Assembly: GCA_900538705.1 (NCBI GenBank)
Contig: UPZG01000002.1
Location: 186,001-250,000 of the forward strand
DNA: 64,000 nt
Reading direction: 5' to 3'
DNA from: an uncultured Porphyromonadaceae bacterium
GTDB taxonomy: Bacteria; Bacteroidota; Bacteroidia; Bacteroidales; Barnesiellaceae_A
Shown here: piece after piece, positions 9,190-17,608 of the stretch
How positions within the stretch are numbered: position 1 is the first letter of the stretch
How the letters are laid out: every line of letters starts with the position of its first letter
Made by a program: the position numbers and the translations under genes
The notes under the pieces: generated by a model
The model's input: only the letters and a program-made list of their open reading frames with translations
Told to the model about the DNA's origin: nothing
Databases searched by the model: none

Positions 9190-9978
9190 TCAATAATCGC
9201 GATGTATCGACGATTCACGTCCCGAACGGTTGATTTTGGCAGGGTTACCGCGATAAGAGATTTCTCCACTGCCCGATACGGTAGCATTGAGCAGCTCCTC
9301 AGCGTAGCACTCGATGTCGCCACTACCCGAAACAACAGCATCAAGCTCACGTACAATAAAATGCTCGGCATCGACATCGCCACTACCATTTATCGTAATA
9401 GCTGCCTTGTTGGCAGTACCACGCACCTCAATATCGCCGCTACCCGAAACACGTAGAGAAGCGTTCTTTGTCGTGAGATTGTTCAGCTCTATATCGCCAC
9501 TGCCTGTCACTGAAGCCGTGAAAGAGTCGACATTTAGATTACGAACGTCTATATCACCACTACCCGATATAGAGACCTCAGTAAGAGTGTTGCAACGTCC
9601 CAAAACTTCTACGTCGCCACTACCCGATATAGAGACTTCGGTAAGAGTCGGGGCAGTAACCAAAACGGTAAGACGCGATTTGCCATAAATTTGTACATCA
9701 TTACTCATACTTACGTAAAGTGTATTATTGCGCACCGACAAGTCTACATATTGTATCGTATTATCAGCTCCATAAATTTCCATGCTGCGCGAGTTTCCTA
9801 CGGTAAATTCTACATCTACCGACCCGTCGACTGATATTTTATCGAAAGAACCTAATTTCTGAGTGACAGGTTTCGTAACAAAACGTTCGCTACTTTCTAT
9901 ATGGACTCTTCCGCAAGCCATCATCGGGAGGAGAGCCATAGCAGTTAATGCAATAAAGAATACTTTTGAGTTTTTCAT
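9190..9978 (-). CDS. Exported GIN-domain (DUF2807) repeat protein
   Basis: 262 residues. The signal sequence may be that of a lipoprotein (Cys at about residue 22, MMAC). The body has seven turns of SGSGD[IV]-type motifs spaced 18-20 residues, roughly residues 118-245. This is the mark of the head-GIN/DUF2807 family, predicted to fold as a right-handed beta-solenoid. The family is usually labelled a putative autotransporter adhesin, but its role is not established. The first two turns are nearly identical (TLTEVSISGSGD twice), including at the DNA level, which suggests a recent unit duplication. It stands alone, 75 bases after the cobalamin gene on the same strand. Confidence 0.88.
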   Translation of the reverse strand: MKNSKVFFIALTAMALLPMMACGRVHIESSERFVTKPVTQKLGSFDKISVDGSVDVEFTVGNSRSMEIYGADNTIQYVDLSVRNNTLYVSMSNDVQIYGKSRLTVLVTAPTLTEVSISGSGDVEVLGRCNTLTEVSISGSGDIDVRNLNVDSFTASVTGSGDIELNNLTTKNASLRVSGSGDIEVRGTANKAAITINGSGDVDAEHFIVRELDAVVSGSGDIECYAEELLNATVSGSGEISYRGNPAKINRSGRESSIHRDY

Positions 9979-10053
9979 ATTTTCCGTTTTTTAATGGTTT
10001 CACAAAGAAGACGTACTCAATAGCACTTTTGTTACATACTTTGCAAAAAAATT

Positions 10054-10614
10054 TTATTCATCACCCCAAAAAGATTCGGGATAATGAGCCGTAAAGTTCA
10101 GATAACGAGCTAAAACGAAAAAATAGTCTGAGAGACGATTTATATATTTCATTACATTCTCGGCAACGGTATGCGTGACCGAGAGAGCACAAACGCGACG
10201 TTCTGCACGGCGACATACCGTGCGGCAAAGATGAGCTCGCGCTGCACCCTCGCAACCACCAGGCAACACAAAACGGTTGAGCGGCGGCAAGAGAGCATCT
10301 ATATCGTCAATGCGACGTTCTATGATAGAAATTTCGCCTTCGGCAAGACGACTGGCCTCGTGGAGGGGTGTGGTGTCTATATCGGTAGCCAACGACGAAC
10401 CTACAACAAAAAGACAATTTTGTATGTGACGCAACAATCGGGCATCAGTATTGTCGGCCGGCAAAAGAGCCACCAGCAAACCTACGGCTGCATTCAATTC
10501 ATCGACTGTGCCATAAGCTTCAAGACGTACATCCTCTTTCGCGACCCGTTGACCACCTACCAGTGATGTGGTACCCGTATCGCCACCACGTGTATACAAT
10601 TTACTTTTCTCCAT
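10054..10614 (-). CDS. ATP:cob(I)alamin adenosyltransferase, PduO type
   Basis: 186 residues. It transfers the adenosyl group of ATP to cob(I)alamin, making the cofactor used by methylmalonyl-CoA mutase. The N-terminal ATP-binding motif YTRGGDTGTTSL, the central RRAERR and the late NRLSDYFFVLAR are diagnostic of the PduO/MMAB family. Its start overlaps the end of the LOG-family gene by 14 bases, so they are translated together. MeaB, a chaperone for the same mutase, is encoded at 58.2 kb. Confidence 0.93.
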   Translation of the reverse strand: MEKSKLYTRGGDTGTTSLVGGQRVAKEDVRLEAYGTVDELNAAVGLLVALLPADNTDARLLRHIQNCLFVVGSSLATDIDTTPLHEASRLAEGEISIIERRIDDIDALLPPLNRFVLPGGCEGAARAHLCRTVCRRAERRVCALSVTHTVAENVMKYINRLSDYFFVLARYLNFTAHYPESFWGDE

Positions 10615-11176
10615 GATGTTGTATTTTTAATGTAGGGAACAATCGATAAAGAGTACGGCACACCATATCGGCATTCTCGGCCACATGATACATACCGGCT
10701 TCAAGTGGTGAAGCAAAATGCTCGGCATAGCATCGCTCCAATTGTGCGAGCAACGGGTCATAGAAACCACCCGTGTTACAAATAACTATGGGTGCCTGTA
10801 TATAACCTAACTTACGACATACATAAGCATCGAAAAACTCATCCATCGTACCAGCTCCACCAGGCAATACAACGACAGCATCGCAGGCTTGTAACATGCG
10901 GCGTTTGCGGTCTTGCATATCGGAAGTCACCACCAACTCGTCTACAAACGAGCTGGCCATGTGCTTGTCGGCAAAACGTTGGGGAATAACACCCATCACC
11001 TTACCGCCCGACTGATGTACATGTAGTGCTGCTACTTCCATCAATCCACGTGCCGAGCCTCCATATACCAGCGTACAAGAGTTACGGCCTATCCAATCGC
11101 CTATAGTAGCAGCTTCGTTCGTATAGAGAGTGTCTATACTCTCTGACGAGGAGCAGAAGAGTGCTATTTTTTTCAT
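10601..11176 (-). CDS. LOG-family (TIGR00730) nucleotide hydrolase
   Basis: 191 residues, a Rossmann-like protein once annotated as lysine decarboxylase. The motif PGGAGTMDE matches PGGxGTxxE, the phosphoribose-binding signature of LOG enzymes that cleave nucleoside 5'-monophosphates to base and ribose phosphate. GGSARGLM is the partner glycine-rich motif. The cytokinin substrate known in plants should not be assumed here. It overlaps sufE by 4 bases (ATGA) and the downstream adenosyltransferase by 14 bases. Confidence 0.88.
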   Translation of the reverse strand: MKKIALFCSSSESIDTLYTNEAATIGDWIGRNSCTLVYGGSARGLMEVAALHVHQSGGKVMGVIPQRFADKHMASSFVDELVVTSDMQDRKRRMLQACDAVVVLPGGAGTMDEFFDAYVCRKLGYIQAPIVICNTGGFYDPLLAQLERCYAEHFASPLEAGMYHVAENADMVCRTLYRLFPTLKIQHHGEK

Positions 11177-11613
11177 TTTTGTGCATTGTTTTCTTCACCT
11201 TTTGTCTTGAAGGCAAGAGCATAAAGGCGCATTTGTTTCACCATAGAGAGCAAGCCGTTGGAACGTGTGGGCGACAAATGTTCAGTCAGTCCGATGGCAT
11301 CTATAAAATGAAGGTCTGAAGAGAGAATCTCGTCGGGTGTACGTTCCGAGAGGACTTTAATCAACAACGAAATAATTCCTTTCACAATAATGGCATCACT
11401 ATCGGCCGAGAAGAAAATAAGCCCATCGTGATACTCGGCATGCAACCATACACGGCTCTGGCAACCCTCTATAAGATTTTGGTCTATCCGGTACTTTTCG
11501 TCAAAGGGCGGCAGTGAATTGCCCATATCTATCAATAGCTGGTATTTGTCCATCCAATCGTCGAATGCCGAGAATTCGTCGATTATTTCATCTTGAATTT
11601 CATCTATTGTCAT
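11173..11613 (-). CDS. sufE: SufE-family sulfur acceptor
   Basis: 146 residues, the normal SufE size. The sulfur-accepting Cys is at residue 51 in EGCQSRVWL, the family hallmark. SufE takes persulfide sulfur from the cysteine desulfurase SufS and passes it to the SufBCD scaffold for Fe-S cluster building. No other suf gene is in the window. It is the first of three tightly packed minus-strand genes and lies 70 bases downstream of the M28 gene. Confidence 0.92.
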   Translation of the reverse strand: MTIDEIQDEIIDEFSAFDDWMDKYQLLIDMGNSLPPFDEKYRIDQNLIEGCQSRVWLHAEYHDGLIFFSADSDAIIVKGIISLLIKVLSERTPDEILSSDLHFIDAIGLTEHLSPTRSNGLLSMVKQMRLYALAFKTKGEENNAQK

Positions 11614-11683
11614 TTCCTTATTATTTTGTTTACTGATATTTAGCTACAAATTATATAGTCTTGTCATATAAGCATGCAACACG

Positions 11684-12676
11684 CTATTGCGCTTTTTCCT
11701 CATAAACAACTGTCATAACCGTGCGACCTACCGCCTCGAGAACAGTTTTGTCTATATTATCCATATTGTCACCGCGGGTATGCCAATATGGGAAGAAGCC
11801 CGTAAGCGACTGCGGTTCTTGATGTATGATGTCAATGGTAGGAATACCGTAGCGATTGATATACAAATGGTCATCGGTAACACCTCCACCCGACTCATTG
11901 ATAAACATATAGTCATATCCAAGTCGTGCGGCAGTAGCCCATACCTTATCGATTATGGCCGATGCCCAATATTGTGAAAACTGCTCGCGATAGAACGTCG
12001 CCCCCTTAGCCCCTACCATATCGAGCAAAATGCCAAAGCGTGCCCTATAACCTGGTTTGTGGGGATGCTCCGACCAATACTGCGCTCCCAAAGCCCACGA
12101 AGAACCATCGTCTACCTTATCGCGAGGCGCACCGTAATCCTCGGCATCGAGCAAGAGAATATCTACCCCTACTTGCGGCGGATTGTCGGCCAGATGTCGA
12201 GCTATTTCGAGCAATACACCTACACCGCTGGCACCATCGTTAGCACCATCAATAGGCTTGCGGTGAAACGACGGGTCGGTATCGTAATCGGCATAAGGTC
12301 TTGAGTCCCAATGTGCAAGCAACAATATACGCGTTGCCTTCTCGGGTGAAAAAGCTCCAACGATATTTACAGAAGGCAACTGGGTACCATCCCATGCAGT
12401 GAGAACAGCTTCTTGCCGTGTCACCGTTGCACCATACTCCTTCAATTTGGAGGCTAACCATTCGGCAGTAGCCCGATGCGTCTCTGTGCCAGGTATTCGA
12501 TAACCTAATGATACCTGATGCTCGACATAAGCATAAGCACTATCGGCATCAAAGCGAGGCACTTCTACTACAGGCTTCTCCTCTTGTACAGCCTCACGCG
12601 ATGTTTTGCCTTGGCATCCCACCATAACGACAATCGCTACCATACATAGGGTATATAAAAGATAGTAACGTTTCAT
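11684..12676 (-). CDS. M28-family lipoprotein, probable glutaminyl-peptide cyclotransferase
   Basis: 330 residues. A lipoprotein signal ends at Cys 21 (VVMVGC). The M28 zinc-site residues are visible in order: HWDSRP, Asp in GANDGASG, Glu in DAEDYG and His in DDHLYIN. The HWDSRPYAD style and the overall length resemble the bacterial animal-type glutaminyl cyclases of Porphyromonas and Prevotella more than aminopeptidases. That call is from memory and would need a structural alignment. Such an enzyme would cyclise N-terminal Gln of exported proteins. A TACATTTG box lies only 5 bases upstream of the ATG (see findings). Confidence 0.75.
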   Translation of the reverse strand: MKRYYLLYTLCMVAIVVMVGCQGKTSREAVQEEKPVVEVPRFDADSAYAYVEHQVSLGYRIPGTETHRATAEWLASKLKEYGATVTRQEAVLTAWDGTQLPSVNIVGAFSPEKATRILLLAHWDSRPYADYDTDPSFHRKPIDGANDGASGVGVLLEIARHLADNPPQVGVDILLLDAEDYGAPRDKVDDGSSWALGAQYWSEHPHKPGYRARFGILLDMVGAKGATFYREQFSQYWASAIIDKVWATAARLGYDYMFINESGGGVTDDHLYINRYGIPTIDIIHQEPQSLTGFFPYWHTRGDNMDNIDKTVLEAVGRTVMTVVYEEKAQ

Positions 12677-12851
12677 GACCTCAAATGTAATGTTTTCGAC
12701 CGGAAATATGTTCCTTCACAACAACTATTTTTAATCGTTAACCCAACAACCTCAAAAACAACCATGCAATAATATAGCACGACCAACATGGAAACATATT
12801 CATAACATATACCTGCCTATACATTGAGATTGTATCTCTATTTCAAAATTA

Positions 12852-12892
12852 ATATATCCCCTCTTCATATTATCAATGAAGAGAGGATATAT
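12852..12892 (-). terminator. Terminator of the xylose operon
   Basis: A 17-base-pair stem with one mismatch (12852-12868 with 12876-12892) around a 7-base loop is followed, on the minus strand, by a T-rich tract (TTAATTTT). It sits 35 bases beyond the xylE stop codon. Confidence 0.85.
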
Positions 12893-12926
12893 CGTTACCT
12901 CATGCCACTTATATAATCCAATCAAT

Positions 12927-14381
12927 TTACTTTCTCTTACGCCAAAGGGCGGTCATATCTTCGAGCGTCTTGCCCTTGGTCTCGGGTACTGCACGCCACA
13001 CAAAGAGTGCAGCAATAACGCATATCACGCCATACATGGCGTAGGTAAAGAAGGGGCTGAACTCATACAAAGCCGGGAATGTAGACGACACAATGTAGTT
13101 GAATACCCACTGGAAGGCTACGGCTATGGCGACCGCAGCTCCACGTATGGTGTTGGGGAATATCTCGGAAATGAGTACCCAGCAGATAGGTCCCCATGAC
13201 ATCATAAAGAAGGCTGCATATACGATAATAGAGAGTACGGGGATAATACCTTTAAGCCCCATAGAATCGCATATGGCCACAGCAAAGGCACCCACAGCCA
13301 TACCTAACGAACCGACTATAAGTAACGGTTTACGACCGAACTTATCGACCGTAAAAATAGCAACCAGAGTAAAGACAATGTTGACTATACCCATTATTAC
13401 CGTTTGCGCCATGCCGTCGCTGCCGGCTCCGAGCGCACCCTCAAAAATGCGCGGTGCATAATACAGCACGGCGTTGATACCTACCGCCTGCTGGAACACC
13501 GACAGCATGATACCTATAACAATAACTGCGATACCGTAAGTAAGGAGTTTCTCTGTCTTTTCACTGGCTGTAGCTTTTATCTCTGCAAGAATTTGCGAAG
13601 CTTTCTTGCGACCGTTTATCTTCTCCAAGATATCATAAGCCTGCTTGTCTTTATTAACCATAGCCAAATAGCGTGGTGTCTCGGGTACGAAAAAGAGTAA
13701 TATACCGAAAAGGCCTGCAGGTACGGCTTCTGAACCGAACATGTAACGCCAACCTTTGTCTATCGTCCATCGTACCCGCTCGTAATCATCGCCCGCAAGG
13801 TTTACAATGGCACCATCGATAACTCGCGGGTTGAGATTATCGCCCAAGATAAGATAATTGACAAAATATACCACCAGCATACCAAAGATTATGGCAAATT
13901 GGTTACACGACACCAATGTACCACGAATATTCGAGGGAGCAACTTCAGCAATATACATAGGACATACAGCCGAGGCTAAGCCAACGCCTACTCCGCCTAT
14001 TATGCGATAGATATTAAATGTTATAAGCAATGATAACGATGAGTCGCCTTCTTCAAAGAACAGAAATTCGGGATAGAACGAACCTAAGGCCGAGACGAAA
14101 AACAAAAGGGCTGCTACGCGCAACGAGTTACGGCGACCCAATCCCGATGCCATCACTCCCGATAAGGCGCTTCCTATGACACACCCTATAAGAGCACTCG
14201 ATGCCGTCACACCATGCAAGAACTTATTGTACCCGAAATTGCCTTCAATAAAGAAGGCTTCGAGAGCCTTCTCGGCACCCGATATAACTGCTGTATCGTA
14301 GCCAAAGAGCAACCCTCCTAAAATGGCTACCGATATAATGCCTGTAAGATATAATTTACTTCCGTTTTGTGCGTCTGTCAT
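12927..14381 (-). CDS. xylE: D-xylose:proton symporter, MFS sugar-porter family
   Basis: 484 residues with about twelve membrane helices. Sugar-porter signatures include GYDTAVISGAE in helix 1, GRRNSLR between helices 2 and 3, the PETPRYL loop and the closing PETKGKTLED. QQAVGINAVLYYAP in helix 7 carries the substrate-binding Gln-Gln-x-x-Gly-Ile-Asn pattern of XylE and GLUT transporters. It brings xylose across the inner membrane. It is last in xylB-xylA-xylE, 93 bases after xylA, with a hairpin between them. The neighbours make xylose the most likely substrate. Confidence 0.92.
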   Translation of the reverse strand: MTDAQNGSKLYLTGIISVAILGGLLFGYDTAVISGAEKALEAFFIEGNFGYNKFLHGVTASSALIGCVIGSALSGVMASGLGRRNSLRVAALLFFVSALGSFYPEFLFFEEGDSSLSLLITFNIYRIIGGVGVGLASAVCPMYIAEVAPSNIRGTLVSCNQFAIIFGMLVVYFVNYLILGDNLNPRVIDGAIVNLAGDDYERVRWTIDKGWRYMFGSEAVPAGLFGILLFFVPETPRYLAMVNKDKQAYDILEKINGRKKASQILAEIKATASEKTEKLLTYGIAVIVIGIMLSVFQQAVGINAVLYYAPRIFEGALGAGSDGMAQTVIMGIVNIVFTLVAIFTVDKFGRKPLLIVGSLGMAVGAFAVAICDSMGLKGIIPVLSIIVYAAFFMMSWGPICWVLISEIFPNTIRGAAVAIAVAFQWVFNYIVSSTFPALYEFSPFFTYAMYGVICVIAALFVWRAVPETKGKTLEDMTALWRKRK

Positions 14382-14423
14382 GATATTTCTTTTTGTGATA
14401 GTTCTATTGCATAGATAATAGGC

Positions 14424-14451
14424 TCCCGCCCATTGTAGACAACAGGCGGGA
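14424..14451 (-). other. Hairpin between xylA and xylE
   Basis: A 7-base-pair GC-rich inverted repeat (TCCCGCC at 14424-14430, GGCGGGA at 14445-14451) lies in the 93-base xylA-xylE gap. There is no T-run, so it is more likely an mRNA-processing or stabilising stem that sets the relative level of transporter and enzymes than a full terminator. Confidence 0.45.
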
Positions 14452-14474
14452 ACGCATATAAAAATGTGCAGGAA

Positions 14475-15791
14475 TCAGCAATACATGTTGAGGTATGCCT
14501 CATACAACTCTTGCTTGCCACTCGTTTGGCGAGGCTCACCCACTTTCTTGCCATATTCATATACTTGCTCAAAGGTAAGCTTACCCTCTTCAAACTCTTT
14601 GCCCATGCCGCTGTCGAATGAGGCATAACGCTCCTTGAGCATCGATGGAATAGGCGATTTCTCCAACAGCTCGGCAGCCGACTCCAGAGCACGTGCCATC
14701 ACATCCATACCTGCAATGTGAGCAATAAATATATCCTCAAGGTCGGTAGAGTTACGACGTGTCTTTGCATCGAAGTTCATACCTCCGGTACCCAAACCCC
14801 CATTGCGTATGATTTGCATCATAGCTTGTGTAAGCTCAAAGTTGTCTATAGGGAATTGGTCGGTATCCCAACCATTTTGATAATCGCCACGGTTGGCATC
14901 GATAGAGCCTAACATACCTGCATCGACGGCACAAGCCAACTCATGCTCAAACGTATGGCCGGCAAGTGTTGCATGATTAACCTCAATGTTTACCTTGAAG
15001 TCCTTATCGAGACCGTGGGCACGCAAAAAGCCTATCACCGTTTCGGTATCGACATCATATTGGTGTTTAGTAGGTTCCATAGGTTTGGGTTCTACAAGGA
15101 AGGTACCTTTGAATCCTTTCGAGCGGGCATAGTCACGAGCCATACGCAACATGGTAGCCATGTGCTCTTTTTCACGTTTCTGGTCGGTATTAAGTAACGA
15201 CATGTAGCCCTCGCGACCGCCCCAGAATACATAGTTTTCGCCTCCTAAAGCAATGGTTGCATCAATAGCATTCTTAATTTGCACAATGGCACGGGCAACT
15301 ACATCAAAGTCGGGATTTGTAGAGGCACCATTCATATAACGTTTATGACCAAATACATTGGCCGTACCCCACAAAAGCTTGATACCGGTCTCGGCCTGTT
15401 TCTGCTTGGCATATTCTACAATAGCTTTCAAGTTAGCCTCATACTCCTCTACAGTTTTACCTTCACTGATGAGGTCTACATCGTGAAAACAGTAATATTC
15501 TATACCCAGTTTCTGCATAATCTCAAAACCGGCATCCATCTTATCCTTGGCAGCCTCTAACGGGTCGCTTGCTTCGTTCCATGGGAATGTCTTGGTACCG
15601 CCGCCAAATTGGTCGCTACCTTCGGCACACAAAGTGTGCCACCATGCCATGGAGAAACGCAGCCAATCTTTCATTTTCTTACCCATGATTAGCTTCTCGG
15701 GGTCATAATAACGGAATGAAAGCGGATTACGACTCTCTTTACCTTCAAATTTGATTTTTCCTATACCGGGGAAATACTCTTTTTTTGCCAT
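14475..15791 (-). CDS. xylA: Xylose isomerase
   Basis: 438 residues, the class II (long) form common in Bacteroidales. It interconverts D-xylose and D-xylulose in the cytoplasm. The catalytic His is in YYCFHDVD. Metal-binding residues appear in LVEPKPMEPTKHQYDVD, in NIEVNHATLAGHTFEHE and in GSIDANRGD. A gap of 36 bases separates it from xylB upstream. No frame damage is seen. Confidence 0.97.
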   Translation of the reverse strand: MAKKEYFPGIGKIKFEGKESRNPLSFRYYDPEKLIMGKKMKDWLRFSMAWWHTLCAEGSDQFGGGTKTFPWNEASDPLEAAKDKMDAGFEIMQKLGIEYYCFHDVDLISEGKTVEEYEANLKAIVEYAKQKQAETGIKLLWGTANVFGHKRYMNGASTNPDFDVVARAIVQIKNAIDATIALGGENYVFWGGREGYMSLLNTDQKREKEHMATMLRMARDYARSKGFKGTFLVEPKPMEPTKHQYDVDTETVIGFLRAHGLDKDFKVNIEVNHATLAGHTFEHELACAVDAGMLGSIDANRGDYQNGWDTDQFPIDNFELTQAMMQIIRNGGLGTGGMNFDAKTRRNSTDLEDIFIAHIAGMDVMARALESAAELLEKSPIPSMLKERYASFDSGMGKEFEEGKLTFEQVYEYGKKVGEPRQTSGKQELYEAYLNMYC

Positions 15792-15827
15792 CTTTTTTTG
15801 TATTATAAAGTTTACAAATTCATTTTT

Positions 15828-17318
15828 TTACTCTCTTATACAGTGTTGTAACCGTGATTTCCACAGTTCATACGCCTCGCGATACGCAGCAGCATCTGTT
15901 ACCGAGGGTTCTATCGTATCTAACCGCTGCAACGTAGCAAAAGCTTCTCGTGTATCGGCATAGATACCCGCTCCTATACCGGCTCCCTTGGCTGCTCCCA
16001 CCGAGCCATCGGTATTATATAACTCGATAGTTGCACCCGAAATACCTGCCAAGGTGGCACGGAAAATGGGGCTAAGAAACATATTGGCAACACCGGCTTT
16101 GATAACAGAAATTTGCATACCAGCCTTGGCCATAATCTCCATACCATACATGAACGAGTATACAATACCTTCTTGCGCGGCACGCAATAAATGGCGACGG
16201 TCGTGCGTCGTAAAGCTCAGTCCATGTACCGAAGCACCTGTCTCGCGATTTTGCAAAATTCGCTCTGCTCCGTTGCCAAAAGGTATCACACTCACGCCGC
16301 AAGCACCCACAGGGACTTGCGCTGCAAGAGCATTCATATCGTCGTAAGAACAATCGGCCGGAACGACATTATGCTTGAGCCACGAGTTGAGGATACCTGT
16401 ACCGTTGATACAGGTCATGAGCCCGAGACGCGGATGCTCAACCGTATGATTGACATGTGCAAAAAGGTTGATACGCGATAACCTATCGCACGCTATTTGG
16501 TCACTGATACCATAAACCACACCCGACGTACCGGCCGTAGAGGCTATCTCGCCGGGCTCCATCACGTTAAGCGACAAAGCATTGTTGGGCTGGTCGCCTG
16601 CACGGTATGTCACTGGAGTGCCTTCTTGCAAGCCCAACTCGTGTGCAGCCCTTGCTGTAACATATCCCTGCTCGCCCATTGTAGGTACAAGATGCGGCAG
16701 AATGGCATTGTCGAAGCCAAAATATGACATAAGCGGTTGCGAAACACAATTCTCCCTAAAGTCCCAGAAAATACCCTCTGAGAGCCCCGAGAGTGTCGTA
16801 GCAGCATTCCCCGTAAGGCGCAGGGCTATATAATCGCCAGGCAACAATATTTTATCGATACGTTCATATACGTCAGGCTCGTGCTCTTTGACCCACGCCA
16901 GTTTTGAGGCCGTAAAATTACCAGGCGATTGCAACAAATGGTCTAAACAATAAGTTTCGCCCAAAGCATCAAAAGCAGCCTTACCATAAGGCACGCCCCT
17001 ACTATCGCACCATATAATGGCTGGACGTAAAGGGTTCCCCACACGGTCGAGCGCTACAAGACCGTGCATCTGATAAGAAATGCCTATGGCCTTTATATCC
17101 TGCTTGTCGATACCTGCAAGATGCAATACCGACTGGGTGGCAAGCTGCAAGTTACGCCACCACTCATCGGGGTACTGTTCGGCCATACCAGCTGCAACAG
17201 CCATTATTGCCATCTCTTTCTTAGGGAAAAAGTCGGTAGCGACACAACGTCCTGAGACTGCATCTACAAGCGAAGCCTTCACCGAAGAACTTCCTATGTC
17301 ATATCCCAACAAATACAT
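15828..17318 (-). CDS. xylB: Xylulokinase
   Basis: 496 residues, FGGY carbohydrate-kinase family. It phosphorylates D-xylulose to xylulose 5-phosphate for the pentose phosphate pathway. The N-terminal phosphate-binding loop GYDIGSSSVKASL, substrate contacts around GISYQMHGL and the catalytic Asp in AGDQPNN are visible, and the second ATP-binding part includes AGTSGVVYG. It is the promoter-proximal gene of the xylose operon. No XylR-type regulator lies next to it. Confidence 0.95.
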   Translation of the reverse strand: MYLLGYDIGSSSVKASLVDAVSGRCVATDFFPKKEMAIMAVAAGMAEQYPDEWWRNLQLATQSVLHLAGIDKQDIKAIGISYQMHGLVALDRVGNPLRPAIIWCDSRGVPYGKAAFDALGETYCLDHLLQSPGNFTASKLAWVKEHEPDVYERIDKILLPGDYIALRLTGNAATTLSGLSEGIFWDFRENCVSQPLMSYFGFDNAILPHLVPTMGEQGYVTARAAHELGLQEGTPVTYRAGDQPNNALSLNVMEPGEIASTAGTSGVVYGISDQIACDRLSRINLFAHVNHTVEHPRLGLMTCINGTGILNSWLKHNVVPADCSYDDMNALAAQVPVGACGVSVIPFGNGAERILQNRETGASVHGLSFTTHDRRHLLRAAQEGIVYSFMYGMEIMAKAGMQISVIKAGVANMFLSPIFRATLAGISGATIELYNTDGSVGAAKGAGIGAGIYADTREAFATLQRLDTIEPSVTDAAAYREAYELWKSRLQHCIRE

Positions 17319-17548
17319 AGAAACTGTTTTTTATGATAGTTATTTAAGGTCTCAAACTCGTGTATAAATTCAGTCTCAAAAGTAATGCAATTTTTCTAAA
17401 ATAAAAAGTTACGCAACGCTTTATTCTGTCAACTATCGCATTTTGCATTATCTGTAACTGCAACACATGCATCCTATAAAACGATGCAGGAGAACTGTCA
17501 ATATTTGATATACCTCTCTATTTCTCACTCCATAAGAACATAACATAA
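17319..17548 (-). promoter_or_regulatory. Upstream region of the xylose operon
   Basis: This 230-base stretch must hold the xylB promoter. A minus-strand TACTTTTG box is at 17377-17384, about 58 bases before the xylB ATG, but no matching -33 box lies 19-20 bases upstream. An inverted repeat TGCATC/GATGCA (17468-17473 and 17483-17488) and two similar stretches (17421-17434 and 17447-17459, sharing TCTGT and AACT) could be regulator sites. None is strong enough to assign a factor. Confidence 0.4.
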
Positions 17549-17550
17549 AA

Positions 17551-17591
17551 AAGAGCGAGGGCACCCAAAACTTTGGGATGCCCTCGCTCTT
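17551..17591 (-). terminator. Terminator of the type IX secretion operon
   Basis: A 19-base-pair stem (17551-17569 with 17572-17591, one bulged base) is followed on the minus strand by six T and an AT-rich stretch. It lies 17 bases beyond the gldN stop codon and separates the secretion operon from the xylose operon. Confidence 0.9.
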
Positions 17592-17608
17592 CTCTTAAAC
17601 AAATTCTT

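Noticed and set aside
9300..9640. Regular repeats in the GIN-domain gene as a CRISPR array
   Set aside because: Units are in frame, translate to SGSGD turns and have no unique spacers.
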